Origin: Sphingomonas melonis
GTDB lineage: Bacteria; Pseudomonadota; Alphaproteobacteria; Sphingomonadales; Sphingomonadaceae
Direction of reading: 5' to 3'
DNA length: 64,000 nt
Assembly (NCBI RefSeq): GCF_013409985.1
Contig: NZ_JACCBY010000004.1
Location: 1-64,000, forward strand
In this document: one piece after another, positions 1-10,878 of the stretch
Layout of the letters: every line of letters begins with the position of its first letter
Numbering within the stretch: position 1 is the stretch's first letter
Program-made: the position numbers and the translations under genes
Notes under the pieces: generated by a model
What the model saw: the letters and a program-made list of their open reading frames with translations, nothing else
The model's database searches: none
What the model was told of the DNA's origin: nothing

Positions 1-18
1 CTCAAAGCCCAAAAGTGT

Positions 19-95
<77 letters not shown>

Positions 96-106
96 TTCAC
101 CACATC

Positions 107-135
107 CGCCGCCCCAAAGGGCGGCGTTGTCGTTT
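107..135 (+). terminator. intrinsic terminator after tRNA-fMet
   Basis: An 8-bp perfect stem (CGCCGCCC at 107-114, GGGCGGCG at 119-126) with a 4-base loop is followed by the T-rich TTGTCGTTT. It lies 11 bases after the tRNA CCA end and before the convergent gene ending at 164. Confidence 0.8.
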
Positions 136-163
136 GTGGCACACGTGCTTTCTGCGCGCGCCG

Positions 164-1198
164 TTACACCTGCTCACGGTGGTCGAGCAGATCATCCGCA
201 GCGGCCCTCCCCCGCAGCCCCGTGTCGAATGGATAAGCGATCTCGACCCATTGCGCTTCCGCGTCGGATGTCCCCGCGTACAGCCGCGTCACCGAGCCGA
301 GGCATTCGATGCCCGACGAGAAGACGACATCGACGAGGTCGGCCCGTTTCGCCGGCCCGGGCGCGAACTGATCGCGCGCTGCTATGATGCGATAGTCGCG
401 CCATTGCCGCGTCGCAGGGTCGAAGACGAACGCCACGGCATAATAGCGCCGTACGCCGTACAGGATGTCGTCAACATAGTAAGCGGCGTGCGCAATGAGG
501 CCGATCTCTCCCGTTTCGAGCAGATGCGCCTCGTTCACTCCGCCCCAATCGAGCGGGTGGAACATGTCCTCCAGCATCGGCGCGGCGTCGATCGCTTCTA
601 TGGTCAGTGCATCCAGCGTCGCGACCTCGGTATAGCCGATCGTGCCGCGGCCGCCCTTCGCGCCACGCGGACGGGTGAAGACGGCGATCCGTCCGTCGGC
701 AAGCTCGCACAGGCGGATGTCCTTCATCCCGATCGGTCCGGAGAAGCACGGCCGCAGCGTGAGGATGTCGCTGCCCCGATAGAAGTTCGTTCTCCAGAAC
801 AGCGTGCCGTCGACATGGCCGACCTCGACGCCGCCGAACACGAGATCGCCGGAAATGTGGGTGACGAACGGGTCTTCCAGCCGGAAGCGCGGCGCGCCGT
901 CGACCGGGTGCCAGATGCCGTCGCGCTCCTCGAAGAAGACGGCGATGGAGTCCTGGCTGTCGCGGGCCTCGACCCGCCCGGCAATGATCCGGCGGCCCGC
1001 GGAGACGAACGGCGCGGTGATGTTGTAGACGTCCCGCCCGTCGACGCCGGCGAAGACGAGCTTGCCGGTTCGCGGCGGCGTCGCTGCCCGGTCGGCGGCG
1101 AACGCCTCGTACAGCGTCTTGACGCGGGTGATGGTGCTGCGATCCACGTGGTCTTCCCCTTGCCGGTCGGCGCCAAAGCCCGTCGCGGCGGCTGTCAT
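164..1198 (-). CDS. DUF1861 family protein (GH130-like beta-propeller, probable glycoside-active enzyme)
   Basis: A 344-residue soluble protein without signal peptide. Blocks such as RLEDPFVTHI, GMKDIRLCELADGRIAVFTR, GGRGTIGYTE, WGGVNEAHLL and DAEAQWVEIA match my memory of DUF1861 proteins. These are predicted five-bladed propellers resembling GH130 mannoside phosphorylases; the activity is not established here. The ATG at 1198 overlaps the stop of the upstream permease in an ATGA, so this is the last gene of a five-gene transporter operon. The context suggests it handles the imported oligosaccharide in the cytoplasm. A longer reading upstream would run inside the permease gene and was rejected. 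Confidence 0.8.
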   Translation of the reverse strand: MTAAATGFGADRQGEDHVDRSTITRVKTLYEAFAADRAATPPRTGKLVFAGVDGRDVYNITAPFVSAGRRIIAGRVEARDSQDSIAVFFEERDGIWHPVDGAPRFRLEDPFVTHISGDLVFGGVEVGHVDGTLFWRTNFYRGSDILTLRPCFSGPIGMKDIRLCELADGRIAVFTRPRGAKGGRGTIGYTEVATLDALTIEAIDAAPMLEDMFHPLDWGGVNEAHLLETGEIGLIAHAAYYVDDILYGVRRYYAVAFVFDPATRQWRDYRIIAARDQFAPGPAKRADLVDVVFSSGIECLGSVTRLYAGTSDAEAQWVEIAYPFDTGLRGRAAADDLLDHREQV

Positions 1199-2052
1199 TT
1201 GAGGGTCAACGCCATACCCTGGAGGAAGTGGCGGCGGAACAGGATGAACAGCATGACGAGCGGTAGCGTCTGGAGCACGGCCCCCGCCATCACCGGGCCG
1301 GCATAGCCGCCATATTGCTTGCTGAACGTCGCCAGCAACACGGACAGCGGCATGCGGTCGGTGTCCGAGATGGTCATCAGCGGCCACAGGAAATTGTCCC
1401 AGGTGCCAGTGAAGGTGAACAGCGCGACGATGGCGATGATCGATGCGTTGAGCGGCACGACGACCTTCATCACCATCTGCCACAGGCTGGCGCGATCGAG
1501 CCGCGCGGCGTCGAGGAACTCCTCCGGCATCGCCTTGAACGACTGCGACATCATGTAGATGCCCCAGCCCGACATCATCGCGGGGAAGATCAGCGCGCCG
1601 AGGGAATTGAGCAGGCTGAGTTGTTTGATGAGGACGAACAGGGGCAGGATGAACAACGTCGTGGGGATGACCATCTGAATCAGCAGAAAATCGCCGAACA
1701 ATCGGCGTCCGGGGAAGCGCAGGCGGGCCAGCGCGAAGGCGATGAAGGCGGAGGTGAGCAGCACCGAGGCGGTGACGCTGAGCGTCACGATCGCGGAAAT
1801 GCCCAGCGCCTGGAGGAACGGACGGTGGAGCTTGTCGGCGGTGGCGAACAGGAAGCGGAAATTGTCGAAGGTGAAATCCCCCTCGAACAAGGCGGTGGTA
1901 TAGATCTGCCCGGTCGGCTTGAGCGACGCCGCGACCATCCAGGCGAAGGGATAGAGCCAGGTCAGCGCCAGCGCGTAGATGGCGACCGTCGCCGCCCAGC
2001 CGCCCGGAGTACGCGAGCGCAGCAGGCGTGTGATCCGATCGCGTGTCATCAT
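1195..2052 (-). CDS. carbohydrate ABC transporter permease (MalG type)
   Basis: A 285-residue inner-membrane protein with about six hydrophobic segments. The cytoplasmic EAA loop appears as PEEFLDAARLDRASLWQMV, followed by the family pattern TWDNFLWPL. It belongs to the MalG-like permeases of CUT1 sugar importers and would pair with the upstream MalF-like permease and the ATPase encoded at 6809-7894. The ATG at 2052 overlaps the stop of the preceding permease by four bases (ATGA). A second ATG directly follows at 2049. The stop overlaps the start of the DUF1861 gene. Confidence 0.93.
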   Translation of the reverse strand: MMTRDRITRLLRSRTPGGWAATVAIYALALTWLYPFAWMVAASLKPTGQIYTTALFEGDFTFDNFRFLFATADKLHRPFLQALGISAIVTLSVTASVLLTSAFIAFALARLRFPGRRLFGDFLLIQMVIPTTLFILPLFVLIKQLSLLNSLGALIFPAMMSGWGIYMMSQSFKAMPEEFLDAARLDRASLWQMVMKVVVPLNASIIAIVALFTFTGTWDNFLWPLMTISDTDRMPLSVLLATFSKQYGGYAGPVMAGAVLQTLPLVMLFILFRRHFLQGMALTLK

Positions 2053-2930
2053 GCCAGCGTGACCTTTCGTTCGAACAGGCGCCGCGCCGCGAGGATCAGC
2101 AGATAGCTGGCGAGCGAGACGAGGATGCTCATCATCGCCGCATGGCTCGGCTGAAGACGGCGGAAGGCGGTTTCGTAGATCATCATCTGCGGCGTCACCG
2201 TGCTGTCGGCGGGACCGCCGCCGGTGATCAGGAAGGGTTCGGTGAACAGCCCGAACGACACCAGGATCGCGAAGATCAGCACCATCATCAGCTGCGGGTT
2301 GATCATCGGCAGCGTGATGCGGACCAGCCGGGTGAGCGGCCGGGCATGATCGAGCCGCGCGGCATCGTAGATCTCGCCGGGGATGGCCAGCAGGCCCGAA
2401 TAGAGGATCAGCCCGTAATAGCCGACGAACTTCCACGCGACGACCAGCGCGATCGCGAGCATCGCCAGCGTCGGATGGTTCGTCCACGGGATGCGGACGC
2501 CGAACCAGCTGGCCATCGTCGCGTTGAGCGGACCCGTCGAACTGAAGATCTTGGTGAACACCAGCGACACCGCGACGCCCGACGACACGTTGGAGAGCAG
2601 GAAGCACAAGGCGATGAACGCCCTGCCCCGCCCGACGTGACGCAGTCCGAAGGCGACGACCAGCGCCCCCCCGAAGGCAAGCGGCAGGTAGAAGCCGAGG
2701 AAACGCACCACGTTCCACATCGCCTGCTGGAATTGCGGGTCCTGCACGGTGACGATCAGGTTGCGCGCGCCGGTGAAGACCGGTTCGTCGAAGAAGCGCC
2801 ATTGCGTCACCGACAGGCGGGCGAGCCAGACGAACGGATAAGCCCAGAAGATCGCCGCGAACACCAGATAGGACAGCGCCAGCGATGCGCCGATTACCGC
2901 CTCGCGCGACCAGCGGACGCGGCGGCTCAT
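2049..2930 (-). CDS. sugar ABC transporter permease (MalF type)
   Basis: A 293-residue membrane protein with about six transmembrane segments. Its EAA-type loop reads PGEIYDAARLDHARPLTRLVRITLP (split here: PGEIYDAARLD then HARPLTRLVRI), followed by a membrane segment and EPFLITGGGP, typical of MalF/UgpA-like CUT1 permeases. It overlaps both neighbours by four bases, so translation is probably coupled from the binding protein through both permeases. The substrate cannot be read from the sequence. Confidence 0.92.
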   Translation of the reverse strand: MSRRVRWSREAVIGASLALSYLVFAAIFWAYPFVWLARLSVTQWRFFDEPVFTGARNLIVTVQDPQFQQAMWNVVRFLGFYLPLAFGGALVVAFGLRHVGRGRAFIALCFLLSNVSSGVAVSLVFTKIFSSTGPLNATMASWFGVRIPWTNHPTLAMLAIALVVAWKFVGYYGLILYSGLLAIPGEIYDAARLDHARPLTRLVRITLPMINPQLMMVLIFAILVSFGLFTEPFLITGGGPADSTVTPQMMIYETAFRRLQPSHAAMMSILVSLASYLLILAARRLFERKVTLA

Positions 2931-4201
2931 GCCTGCACCGCCAGCCTGCGGTCGGTCCGCGCGACCGCGTCGGCGAGCGCCGCGGCGGGCGGCATCCGTC
3001 CGCTCATCAGCGGTTCGACCAGGTTCGTCGTCATGATCTTCTGGATATCGATCGTATGTTCGCTGAGCGCCGGCGGTTTTGCGGTGGCGACATGGTCGGC
3101 ATAGGCGCGCGCGATCGGGTTGGCGCGGTAATAATCGGCGAAGCGCGGGTTGCGGAGCAGGTCGCCGCGTGCCGGCGACAGGCCCGTCCGCCGCAGCCAG
3201 AGCAGATTGAGATCCTCTTCGCCCAACACCCAGGACAGGAAGGCGAAGGCGGCATGCGCGACGCGGCTGCTCTTGAAGATCACGACGCCCTTGCTGTCGG
3301 AGAAGGTCGCGGCGGAGGCGTCGCGCGCGACGATCGGCCCCGCCGCGATCCGCGCCAGCGTGTCGGGATAGATTTTGGCGAACCGCTCGACGTCCCATGG
3401 CCCGCGCACTGCCCCGGCGGCGAGCCCCGAGACGAGCGGTTCCTCCGCGTCGAAGTCCATCGCGGTCCAGCCGCGGCGGAACATGCGGTCCATGAAGCCC
3501 GCCGCCTGCAACCCCGCCGCATTGTCGTACAGCGCATGCGCGCCCTGGAGATACGGCCGCCCGCCCGAGGCGGCATAATAAAAGGAGATGAAGTCGAACC
3601 AGCGGTCCGCCCACGACCGCCCTGCCACCACCTGCATCGCATAACGCTGGCGCGCGACGCCATAGCGTTCGGCGAAGGCATAGACGTCGTCATAGGTCCG
3701 CGGCGGTTCGCCGAAGCCGTGCTGTTCGAGCAGGTCCTTGCGCCACCAGATCAGCGTCGGGCTGGAATAGATCGGCAAGGCGCTGACCCGGCCGTCCTGC
3801 GTCCAGCCGGCCAGCACCGCACCCATGTCGCGCCGCGCGATCAGCGCGTCATAGCCGGGCATCGCCGCCAGGTTCTCGACCTGCCCGAGCGTGGCGAGCT
3901 GGACCGCGAAGCCGGAAAAGACGTTCGTGCACAGATCGGGCTCGGTCCCGGCGACCAGCGCGGACAGGACGGTATCTTCGGAACTGCCCGCGGTGGGGAT
4001 GGTCGTGAAGCTGACCGGCAGGCCGCGGCCGAGCGCATTCCACCGTGCCACGGCGATCGTCCAGAACCCCTCCTCCGCATCGTTGGGCGCGACCCACAGG
4101 CGGATGCGGTCGGTCCGCTTCTCGTTGCGCCCGGACGAACATCCGGCGAGCAACGCAAGGCCGCCGGCGCCGAGCCGCAGCACGCCGCGCCGCGCGATCA
4201 T
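2927..4201 (-). CDS. ABC transporter extracellular sugar-binding lipoprotein
   Basis: A 424-residue family 1 solute-binding protein. The N-terminus MIARRGVLRLGAGGLALLAGC has twin arginines, a hydrophobic stretch and a lipobox LLAGC with Cys21 as lipidation site, suggesting a Tat-exported periplasmic lipoprotein. Internal features such as GTEPDLCTNVFSGFAVQLA, LPIYSSPTLIWWRKDLLEQ and FSDSKGVVIFKSS fit UgpB/MalE-like proteins. It overlaps the downstream MalF-type permease and the upstream enzyme gene by four bases each. It would deliver an oligosaccharide, probably one entering through the nearby TonB receptor. Confidence 0.92.
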   Translation of the reverse strand: MIARRGVLRLGAGGLALLAGCSSGRNEKRTDRIRLWVAPNDAEEGFWTIAVARWNALGRGLPVSFTTIPTAGSSEDTVLSALVAGTEPDLCTNVFSGFAVQLATLGQVENLAAMPGYDALIARRDMGAVLAGWTQDGRVSALPIYSSPTLIWWRKDLLEQHGFGEPPRTYDDVYAFAERYGVARQRYAMQVVAGRSWADRWFDFISFYYAASGGRPYLQGAHALYDNAAGLQAAGFMDRMFRRGWTAMDFDAEEPLVSGLAAGAVRGPWDVERFAKIYPDTLARIAAGPIVARDASAATFSDSKGVVIFKSSRVAHAAFAFLSWVLGEEDLNLLWLRRTGLSPARGDLLRNPRFADYYRANPIARAYADHVATAKPPALSEHTIDIQKIMTTNLVEPLMSGRMPPAAALADAVARTDRRLAVQA

Positions 4202-5577
4202 GGCAATGGCGTCCCGTTGAGCGCGGTCAGCGCGAGCAGGCCCTCCACGGTCGATTCAGCCCCCGAATTGGCGTTCACGGTGGCCGGGTCGGCGATGCCG
4301 TCGAACACGCGGCCGCTGACCGGATCGTAGAGCGGCTGCCCGGCGACGTTGCTGCCCGAGAACCAGGCGAACAGGCGGCGCGCGGTGGCGCGATAATGCG
4401 GCTTGCCGGTGACGCGATACGCCTCCATCGCGGCGAGGACCATCGGGCTGAGCCCATAGGCGATCTGCGGGAAGTGGACGCCCCAGGCCGGATCGAACCG
4501 CCCTCCCCTGCCCCCGTCCGTGCCGCGCTTCACGTCCTCGCCCCCGGTCGTGCCGGGATGCTCCTCCCCGCCCCCCTTCGGGTCGAGCGAGAAGCTGGAG
4601 AGCATGCCGTGTTCGAGCAGATAGGGATAGAAATGGTCGACCTCGCGCAGCGCGCTGGCGGTGAAGTCGGGCCGGTCGAGCAGCGCACCGGCGCGCAGCA
4701 GCGCATAGGCCTGTGCATTGCCCCAGCCGTGCCAGACGTTGCGCCAGCTGCGATAGGCGCCATAGGGGAAGCGCGTGGCGTCCCCCGCCTGCATCCGCAT
4801 CAGTCCCTCGCCGAGTTTCTCGATCAGCGTGCGCGTCCCGGCGGCGCCGGTGCGCTGGTAATGCGCGATCAGGCCGAGCATCGCGGTCGATCCCGCGTCG
4901 GCGCCGGAGCCGAACGGCAGCCAGATCGGCGCGGTGCTGTCGCCGGTCATCGTCGGGTCGGCGGGTTGCGCGGGCAGGTCCACCTCCAGCCTGGCGACGA
5001 GCCGGTCGGCCGCGGCGCGGGCGCGGGCGGCGGTGGGGCCATCCGCGGGCAGCCGCCGCAGCGCCGCCTCCAGCCCCCACAAGGCGCGTAGCGACCACCA
5101 GTTGAGCTCGGCACGCGAGGTCCGGTATTCGCGGTTGATACGCCCGCCGGCCCAGATGAAATTGTGGAAATAGCCGTTGTCCGCCTGCATGCGGACGACG
5201 AAGCGCGTCATCAGGTCGAGCTGGCGCAGGCGCGCCGCATCGAGCGTCGCCGGCGCGGCGAGCAGCACCATGGCGCGCGCGACATCGTCGACACAGGCAT
5301 AGCCCTCGCGCGGCTCGATCGCGAAGCGATAGTCCGGCGCCTCGCTGTAGATGTTGAGCACGCCGACCTGCTCGCCGCCGACCGTTGCCTCGGCAAAGAG
5401 GTGATTGACATGGCGCAGGCTGACGGCGACGGGTGGCTCGGCGACCGCCGCCGAGGACGAGGAGAGGAAGGCGGTGGGCCGCGGCGTGGCGCAGGCGAAG
5501 CACAGCAGAAGGGGAAGCAGCGTCGCGCCCCGCACCATGCGTGCGGCATTCAATCTGGCGTCACGCGCACCGACCAT
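4198..5577 (-). CDS. predicted (alpha/alpha)6-barrel glycosidase-like lipoprotein
   Basis: Up to 459 residues. An internal ATG at 5538 gives MVRGATLLPLLLCFAC, a better signal with a lipobox (LCFAC), and may be the real start. The mature part has the signature GYACVDDVARAMVLLA and repeated helical hairpins (AELNWWSLRALWGLEAAL, NVWHGWGNAQAYALLRAG). It resembles the (alpha/alpha)6 domain with a GHYTxDDNARAL motif found in some glycosyltransferase fusions and glycan-processing proteins. It is first gene of the transporter operon and overlaps the binding-protein gene by four bases. A periplasmic role in trimming or binding the imported glycan is inference. Confidence 0.65.
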   Translation of the reverse strand: MVGARDARLNAARMVRGATLLPLLLCFACATPRPTAFLSSSSAAVAEPPVAVSLRHVNHLFAEATVGGEQVGVLNIYSEAPDYRFAIEPREGYACVDDVARAMVLLAAPATLDAARLRQLDLMTRFVVRMQADNGYFHNFIWAGGRINREYRTSRAELNWWSLRALWGLEAALRRLPADGPTAARARAAADRLVARLEVDLPAQPADPTMTGDSTAPIWLPFGSGADAGSTAMLGLIAHYQRTGAAGTRTLIEKLGEGLMRMQAGDATRFPYGAYRSWRNVWHGWGNAQAYALLRAGALLDRPDFTASALREVDHFYPYLLEHGMLSSFSLDPKGGGEEHPGTTGGEDVKRGTDGGRGGRFDPAWGVHFPQIAYGLSPMVLAAMEAYRVTGKPHYRATARRLFAWFSGSNVAGQPLYDPVSGRVFDGIADPATVNANSGAESTVEGLLALTALNGTPLP

Positions 5578-5620
5578 CCGCTGCGATCATCCTCTCGGGC
5601 CCATGATTAACAAGTGGCTG

Positions 5621-5634
5621 GTTTAACGTTAAAC
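5621..5634. promoter_or_regulatory. LacI-family operator in divergent promoter region
   Basis: A perfect 14-bp palindrome GTTTAACGTTAAAC with the central CG step typical of LacI/PurR operators. It lies between the minus-strand transporter operon (first codon 5577) and the LacI-family gene (5697). A near copy occurs at 7927-7940 before the TonB receptor gene. Confidence 0.75.
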
Positions 5635-5696
5635 AGCGGCGGTTGTGCGTGTCAACCGGCCCCGCTAGGCTGTTGAAAAGCGGGATCGACCACCGA

Positions 5697-6808
5697 ATGG
5701 ATCGACCCGTGGGGAGGATCGGGACGGTGCGGGCGAAGCGGGCAACCTTGAAGTCGATCGCGTCCGACCTCGGCGTGACGCATACCTCCGTCTCCAACGC
5801 CTACAACAATCCCGCCAAGGTGTCGGCAGCGTTGCGCGAGCGCATCTTCGCGCATGCCCGCACCGTGGATTACGACGGCCCCCACCCCGCCGCACGCTCG
5901 CTGCGCACCGGCCGCTGCGGCGCGATCGGCGTCGTGTTCAATGACTCGCTGAGCTACGCCTTCATCGACCCGCACGACATCGCCTTCCTCCGCGGCGTCG
6001 CGACGGTATGCGAGGAGGCGGGCGCGAACATCGTCCTGATCCCGCTCAATGCCAGGGACGCCGGCCGGATCGACACGCTGACCGCGCTGGTCGACGGCTA
6101 TATCTTCAACGCGCCCTATCGCAGCCATCCGGTGATCCGGAAGGCGCTGGCGCGCGGGCTGCCGACCGTGCTGGTCGATTTCGCCGCGCCCGAGGATGCA
6201 CCGGGCCATGCGAGCGTCCTCACCGACGACCGGGCGATGATGCGCGCCGTCGTCGCGCACCTGCTGGCGCTGGGCCATGTCGATGTGGGGATCGTCACCT
6301 TCCCCAGCACGGAGGGGCATGACGCGATCCTCGCGCTCGATGCCGAGGTCTCCGCGGACAATCATGTGGTGTACGAACGGATCATGGGCTGCCGCGACGG
6401 CTTCGACGCCGCGGGGATCGCGCAGGCCGGCGTGCTGGTCTGCGAAACGACGAACAGCGAGGCGGGCGGCCGGGCCGCCGTCGCGCGCCTGCTGGCGCGC
6501 CGCCCGGGCCTGACCGCGCTGGTCTGTTTCTCCGACCGGCTGGCGCGCGGGGTGATCGCGGGATGCGCGGCGCGCGGGCTGGCGGTGCCGCACCGGATGT
6601 CGGTCACCGGCTTCGACGGGATCGAACCGGCCGGCGGCGCGCCGGGGGCGCTGCGCCTGACCACCGTCCGCCAGAACGCGTTCGACAAGGGGCGCAGCGC
6701 CGCCGAATGCCTGTTGCGCGCCGGCGCCGACCCGCGCGCGCAGATCCGCATCGCCGCCGAATTCGTCGTCGGCGAAACCAGTGCCGAAGCGTGGGCGTTG
6801 GACGGGCG

Positions 6809-6812
<4 letters not shown>
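5697..6812 (+). CDS. LacI-family transcriptional repressor
   Basis: A 371-residue regulator. The N-terminal helix-turn-helix (about residues 15-50; ATLKSIASDLGVTHTSVSNA) and hinge (HPAARSLRTGRCGAIGVVF) lead into a periplasmic-binding-like sugar-sensing domain (TALVCFSDRLARGVI, MSVTGFDGIEPA). I chose the ATG at 5697; an in-frame start at 5643 would place the N-terminus almost on the operator. It diverges from the five-gene sugar operon and its stop overlaps the ATPase start (ATGA at 6809-6812), so repressor and ATPase are co-expressed. It probably binds GTTTAACGTTAAAC and is released by an imported sugar. Confidence 0.93.
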
Positions 6813-7894
<1,082 letters not shown>

Positions 7895-7926
7895 GCCGGC
7901 CGATCTGGCGGCTTGCACGCCTTTGT

Positions 7927-7940
7927 GTTGATCGTTAAAC
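7927..7940. promoter_or_regulatory. second LacI-family operator before the TonB receptor gene
   Basis: GTTGATCGTTAAAC matches the palindrome at 5621-5634 in 12 of 14 positions and keeps the half-site CGTTAAAC intact. It is 72 bases upstream of the receptor ATG at 8012, a position suited to repression. Confidence 0.65.
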
Positions 7941-8011
7941 CTAATGATCCGTTGAGGACCTATATTCAAACAATGGATGCGGTCGCCATCGGACAACAGG
8001 GAGAGGGTGGC

Positions 8012-10738
8012 ATGACGGCCGCACAGCGTATGCGTTTGCTTGGCGTGGCCGGGATGGCCACGGTTCTGATCGCGACGATGCCCGCATCGGCGCAGGAGCG
8101 CGAGGCCCCTGCCCCTGTGCCCGCCCCCGCCCCTGCCGAACCTGCACAGGCGCCTGCGCCCGCCGCCGCGGTGCCCGCCGAGGACGGCCAGAGCGGCGAG
8201 ATCGTCGTCACCGGCCTGCGCGAGAGCCTGAAGCGCGCGGTCGATATCAAGCGCGCCGCGCCCAATATCGTCGATTCCATCGTCGCCGACGACATCGGCA
8301 AGCTGCCCGACCAGAATATCGCCGAGGCGATCCAGCGCATCCCCGGCGTCACCATCTCGCGCGACAATGGCGAGGGGCAGTTCATCACCGTCCGCGGCCT
8401 CGGCCCCGCGTTCAGCACCGCGCTCTACAACGGCCGCATCCTCGCCACCGAGAATGCCGGCCGCGAGTTCAGCTTCGACATCCTGCCCGCCGAGCTGATC
8501 AACCGCGTCGACGTGTCCAAGACGCCGACCGCGTCGCAGGTCGAGGGCGGCATCGCCTCGACCGTCGACATGTACACCGCGCGGCCGTTCAACTTCGACG
8601 GCACGAAGGTCGTCGTCTCGGCGCAGGGCAATTACGACCGGCTGCGCGGCCAGGCCTCGCCGCAGGCGTCGGGCCTGTTCAGCACGACGCTGGCCGACGG
8701 CCGGTTCGGCATCCTCGGCGCGATCTCGTACATCGATCGCAAGATCGAGGGGCGCCGCATCTTCACCGACGGATGGGAAGCCAACCAGACGCTCGACGTC
8801 AACAAGGACGGCACCCCCGACTTCCGCGGCGTGTCGATCCCGACCTATGTCGAATATGGCGTCAACAGCACCAGCCGCAAACGCCTGTCTGGCCTGGCGA
8901 CGGTGCAGTGGAAGCCGAGCGACACGCTGCAGCTGACGCTCGACGGCCTGTATTCGAAGCTCGACGTCAACGACGATAACAAGGTGTTCTTCGTCTATGG
9001 CAGCCCGGCGGACGTCACCGCCGCGACCGTCGACAAGAACAACACGGTGACCAGCTACACCGGCATCGGATCGGGGCCGACCATCACCAACCAGGTCCGC
9101 CCGCGCCTCGCCACGACCTATGAGGCGGGCCTCAACCTCGAATGGAAGCCGATGGCGGAGCTGTCCGGCTTCGTCGACCTGTCGTGGTCGCGGGCGACCG
9201 ACGACACCGGCGGCAACCAGGCGTGGTTCGAGTCCAACCTCGCCACCCCCAGCTATTCACCCGCCGCGGTCAAGTTCAACCTCAGCAAGGACGGCCTGCC
9301 GGTCTATACCGGGCTCGGCAATATCCTCGACACGTCGAACGCGCGCGCCGGCTATTCGACGCTGGAAGGCGTCAGCATCGCGGACGAGATCTACCAGCTC
9401 AACTCGCAACTGAAATATGTGGCGGACGCCGGGCTCTTCCGCGGCCTCACCGTCGGCGTGAACTATTCGGACCGCAAGAAGGACCGGTCGTCCTACAAGA
9501 CGCCCGACGCGCTCCAGAGCGTGTTCACCGGCGTGCCCTATCCGCAGAGCGTGTTCGGCAAGCCGGCGGACGCCGCCGACCTGTTCGACGTCGGCATGTT
9601 CCCGGGCGGCTTCCCGGCCTATGCGATCGCCGACCTGCAGACGTATCTGCTGAGCGACACGGCGATCAATGCCACCGCCAACCCGGCCGCGACGCGCGCG
9701 CTGCTGGCGGCGAACGGCGGCGGCTTCGGCGCGGTGCTGGTGCCCGGCAACAGCGGCTCGGCGCAGGAGCGCACGATCGGCACCTTCGTCCAGGCGGCGT
9801 TCGGCGGCGACATCGGCACGCATGCCTGGTCGGGCAACATCGGCCTGCGCTTCACCAAGACCAACGTGGTCTCGCGCGGGTTCGGGCAGGAGATCCTGAG
9901 CATCACCACCCCGCCGGGCCTGGACCCGATCGTCAACCTGTCACCGGCGCAGCCGATCACCGCCAGGGCCTCCTATGCCGAGCTGCTGCCGAGCGCGAAC
10001 GTCAAGATCGACGTCGTCAAGGACGTCGTCTTCCAGGCGGCGGTCGCCAAGACGCTGACGCGCGCGACGTTGAGCGACCTCCTGCTGATCCGCAACATCA
10101 ACCCGCGACCGCGTGAGCGCGCGATCACCGACGGCAATCCCGGCCTCCAGCCGATGATCGGCTGGAACTATGACGCGGCGCTGACCTGGTATCTCGACCG
10201 GTCGAGCTATTTCAGCGTCGCCGCGTTCCAGAAGGATCTGTCGAACCTGAGCGAGACGGTGACCAGCACGATCCAGGTGCTCGGCCTCGACTTCCGTCGC
10301 ACCCGGCCCGAGAATATCGGCGGCCGCTCCTATCGCGGCATCGAATTCTCCGGCCAATATACCTTCACCGGCCTGCCCGCGCCGTTCGACGGGCTCGGCC
10401 TTCAGGCCAACGTCAGCCTCGTGAAGCCGGATGCGACCACCTACAACGTCGTCGGTTTCTACGAAAAGGGCCCGATCCAGCTGCGCCTGGCCTATAATTA
10501 CCGCAACGCCTACCAGCAGACGCTCGCCGGCAATCGCGGCCAGCCGGTCGACGTGGCCGCCTACGGCATCTGGGACGCGAGCTTCAACTATGCGCTCAAC
10601 GACCACGTCACGGTCTTCGCGCAGGGCCTGAACCTGTTCAACGAGAAGACCTTCCAATATTCCGTGTTCGAGGAACGGACGATCACCTACGAGACGTACG
10701 GACCGCGGTTCGCGTTGGGCGTACGGGCCAACTTCTGA
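8012..10738 (+). CDS. TonB-dependent receptor, sugar type (TonB-Xanth-Caul family)
   Basis: A 908-residue outer-membrane receptor. The ATG at 8012 follows the ribosome site GGGAGAGGG and gives a signal peptide ending PASA-Q; an earlier in-frame start at 7913 would add an unlikely extension over the operator. After a Pro/Ala linker come the TonB-box-like EIVVTG and the plug (KLPDQNIAEAIQRIPGV, ITVRGLGPAFSTALYNGR), followed by a 22-stranded-type barrel ending in ...ALGVRANF with terminal Phe. Plug sequence fits the Xanthomonas/Caulobacter oligosaccharide receptor family. It probably carries the glycan across the outer membrane to the binding lipoprotein at 2927-4201. Confidence 0.94.
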   Translation: MTAAQRMRLLGVAGMATVLIATMPASAQEREAPAPVPAPAPAEPAQAPAPAAAVPAEDGQSGEIVVTGLRESLKRAVDIKRAAPNIVDSIVADDIGKLPDQNIAEAIQRIPGVTISRDNGEGQFITVRGLGPAFSTALYNGRILATENAGREFSFDILPAELINRVDVSKTPTASQVEGGIASTVDMYTARPFNFDGTKVVVSAQGNYDRLRGQASPQASGLFSTTLADGRFGILGAISYIDRKIEGRRIFTDGWEANQTLDVNKDGTPDFRGVSIPTYVEYGVNSTSRKRLSGLATVQWKPSDTLQLTLDGLYSKLDVNDDNKVFFVYGSPADVTAATVDKNNTVTSYTGIGSGPTITNQVRPRLATTYEAGLNLEWKPMAELSGFVDLSWSRATDDTGGNQAWFESNLATPSYSPAAVKFNLSKDGLPVYTGLGNILDTSNARAGYSTLEGVSIADEIYQLNSQLKYVADAGLFRGLTVGVNYSDRKKDRSSYKTPDALQSVFTGVPYPQSVFGKPADAADLFDVGMFPGGFPAYAIADLQTYLLSDTAINATANPAATRALLAANGGGFGAVLVPGNSGSAQERTIGTFVQAAFGGDIGTHAWSGNIGLRFTKTNVVSRGFGQEILSITTPPGLDPIVNLSPAQPITARASYAELLPSANVKIDVVKDVVFQAAVAKTLTRATLSDLLLIRNINPRPRERAITDGNPGLQPMIGWNYDAALTWYLDRSSYFSVAAFQKDLSNLSETVTSTIQVLGLDFRRTRPENIGGRSYRGIEFSGQYTFTGLPAPFDGLGLQANVSLVKPDATTYNVVGFYEKGPIQLRLAYNYRNAYQQTLAGNRGQPVDVAAYGIWDASFNYALNDHVTVFAQGLNLFNEKTFQYSVFEERTITYETYGPRFALGVRANF

Positions 10739-10878
10739 GCCGGAATGCCTCAGGCCGGTCGGTGCGATACGGGGTCCGGTGAGAGGATGGTCAAAATCCT
10801 ACGCTAAGCCCGGCGACCGGCCCGATCAGGATCGAGTTTCGGGAATGACCGGGTTTGGTGGTTAGCTGCCGTTGGACA

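Noticed and set aside
8088-8175. Repeated proline/alanine codons after the TonB receptor signal peptide, as a tandem repeat
   Set aside because: It is a normal Pro/Ala-rich linker before the plug domain, common in this receptor family, with no regular unit.
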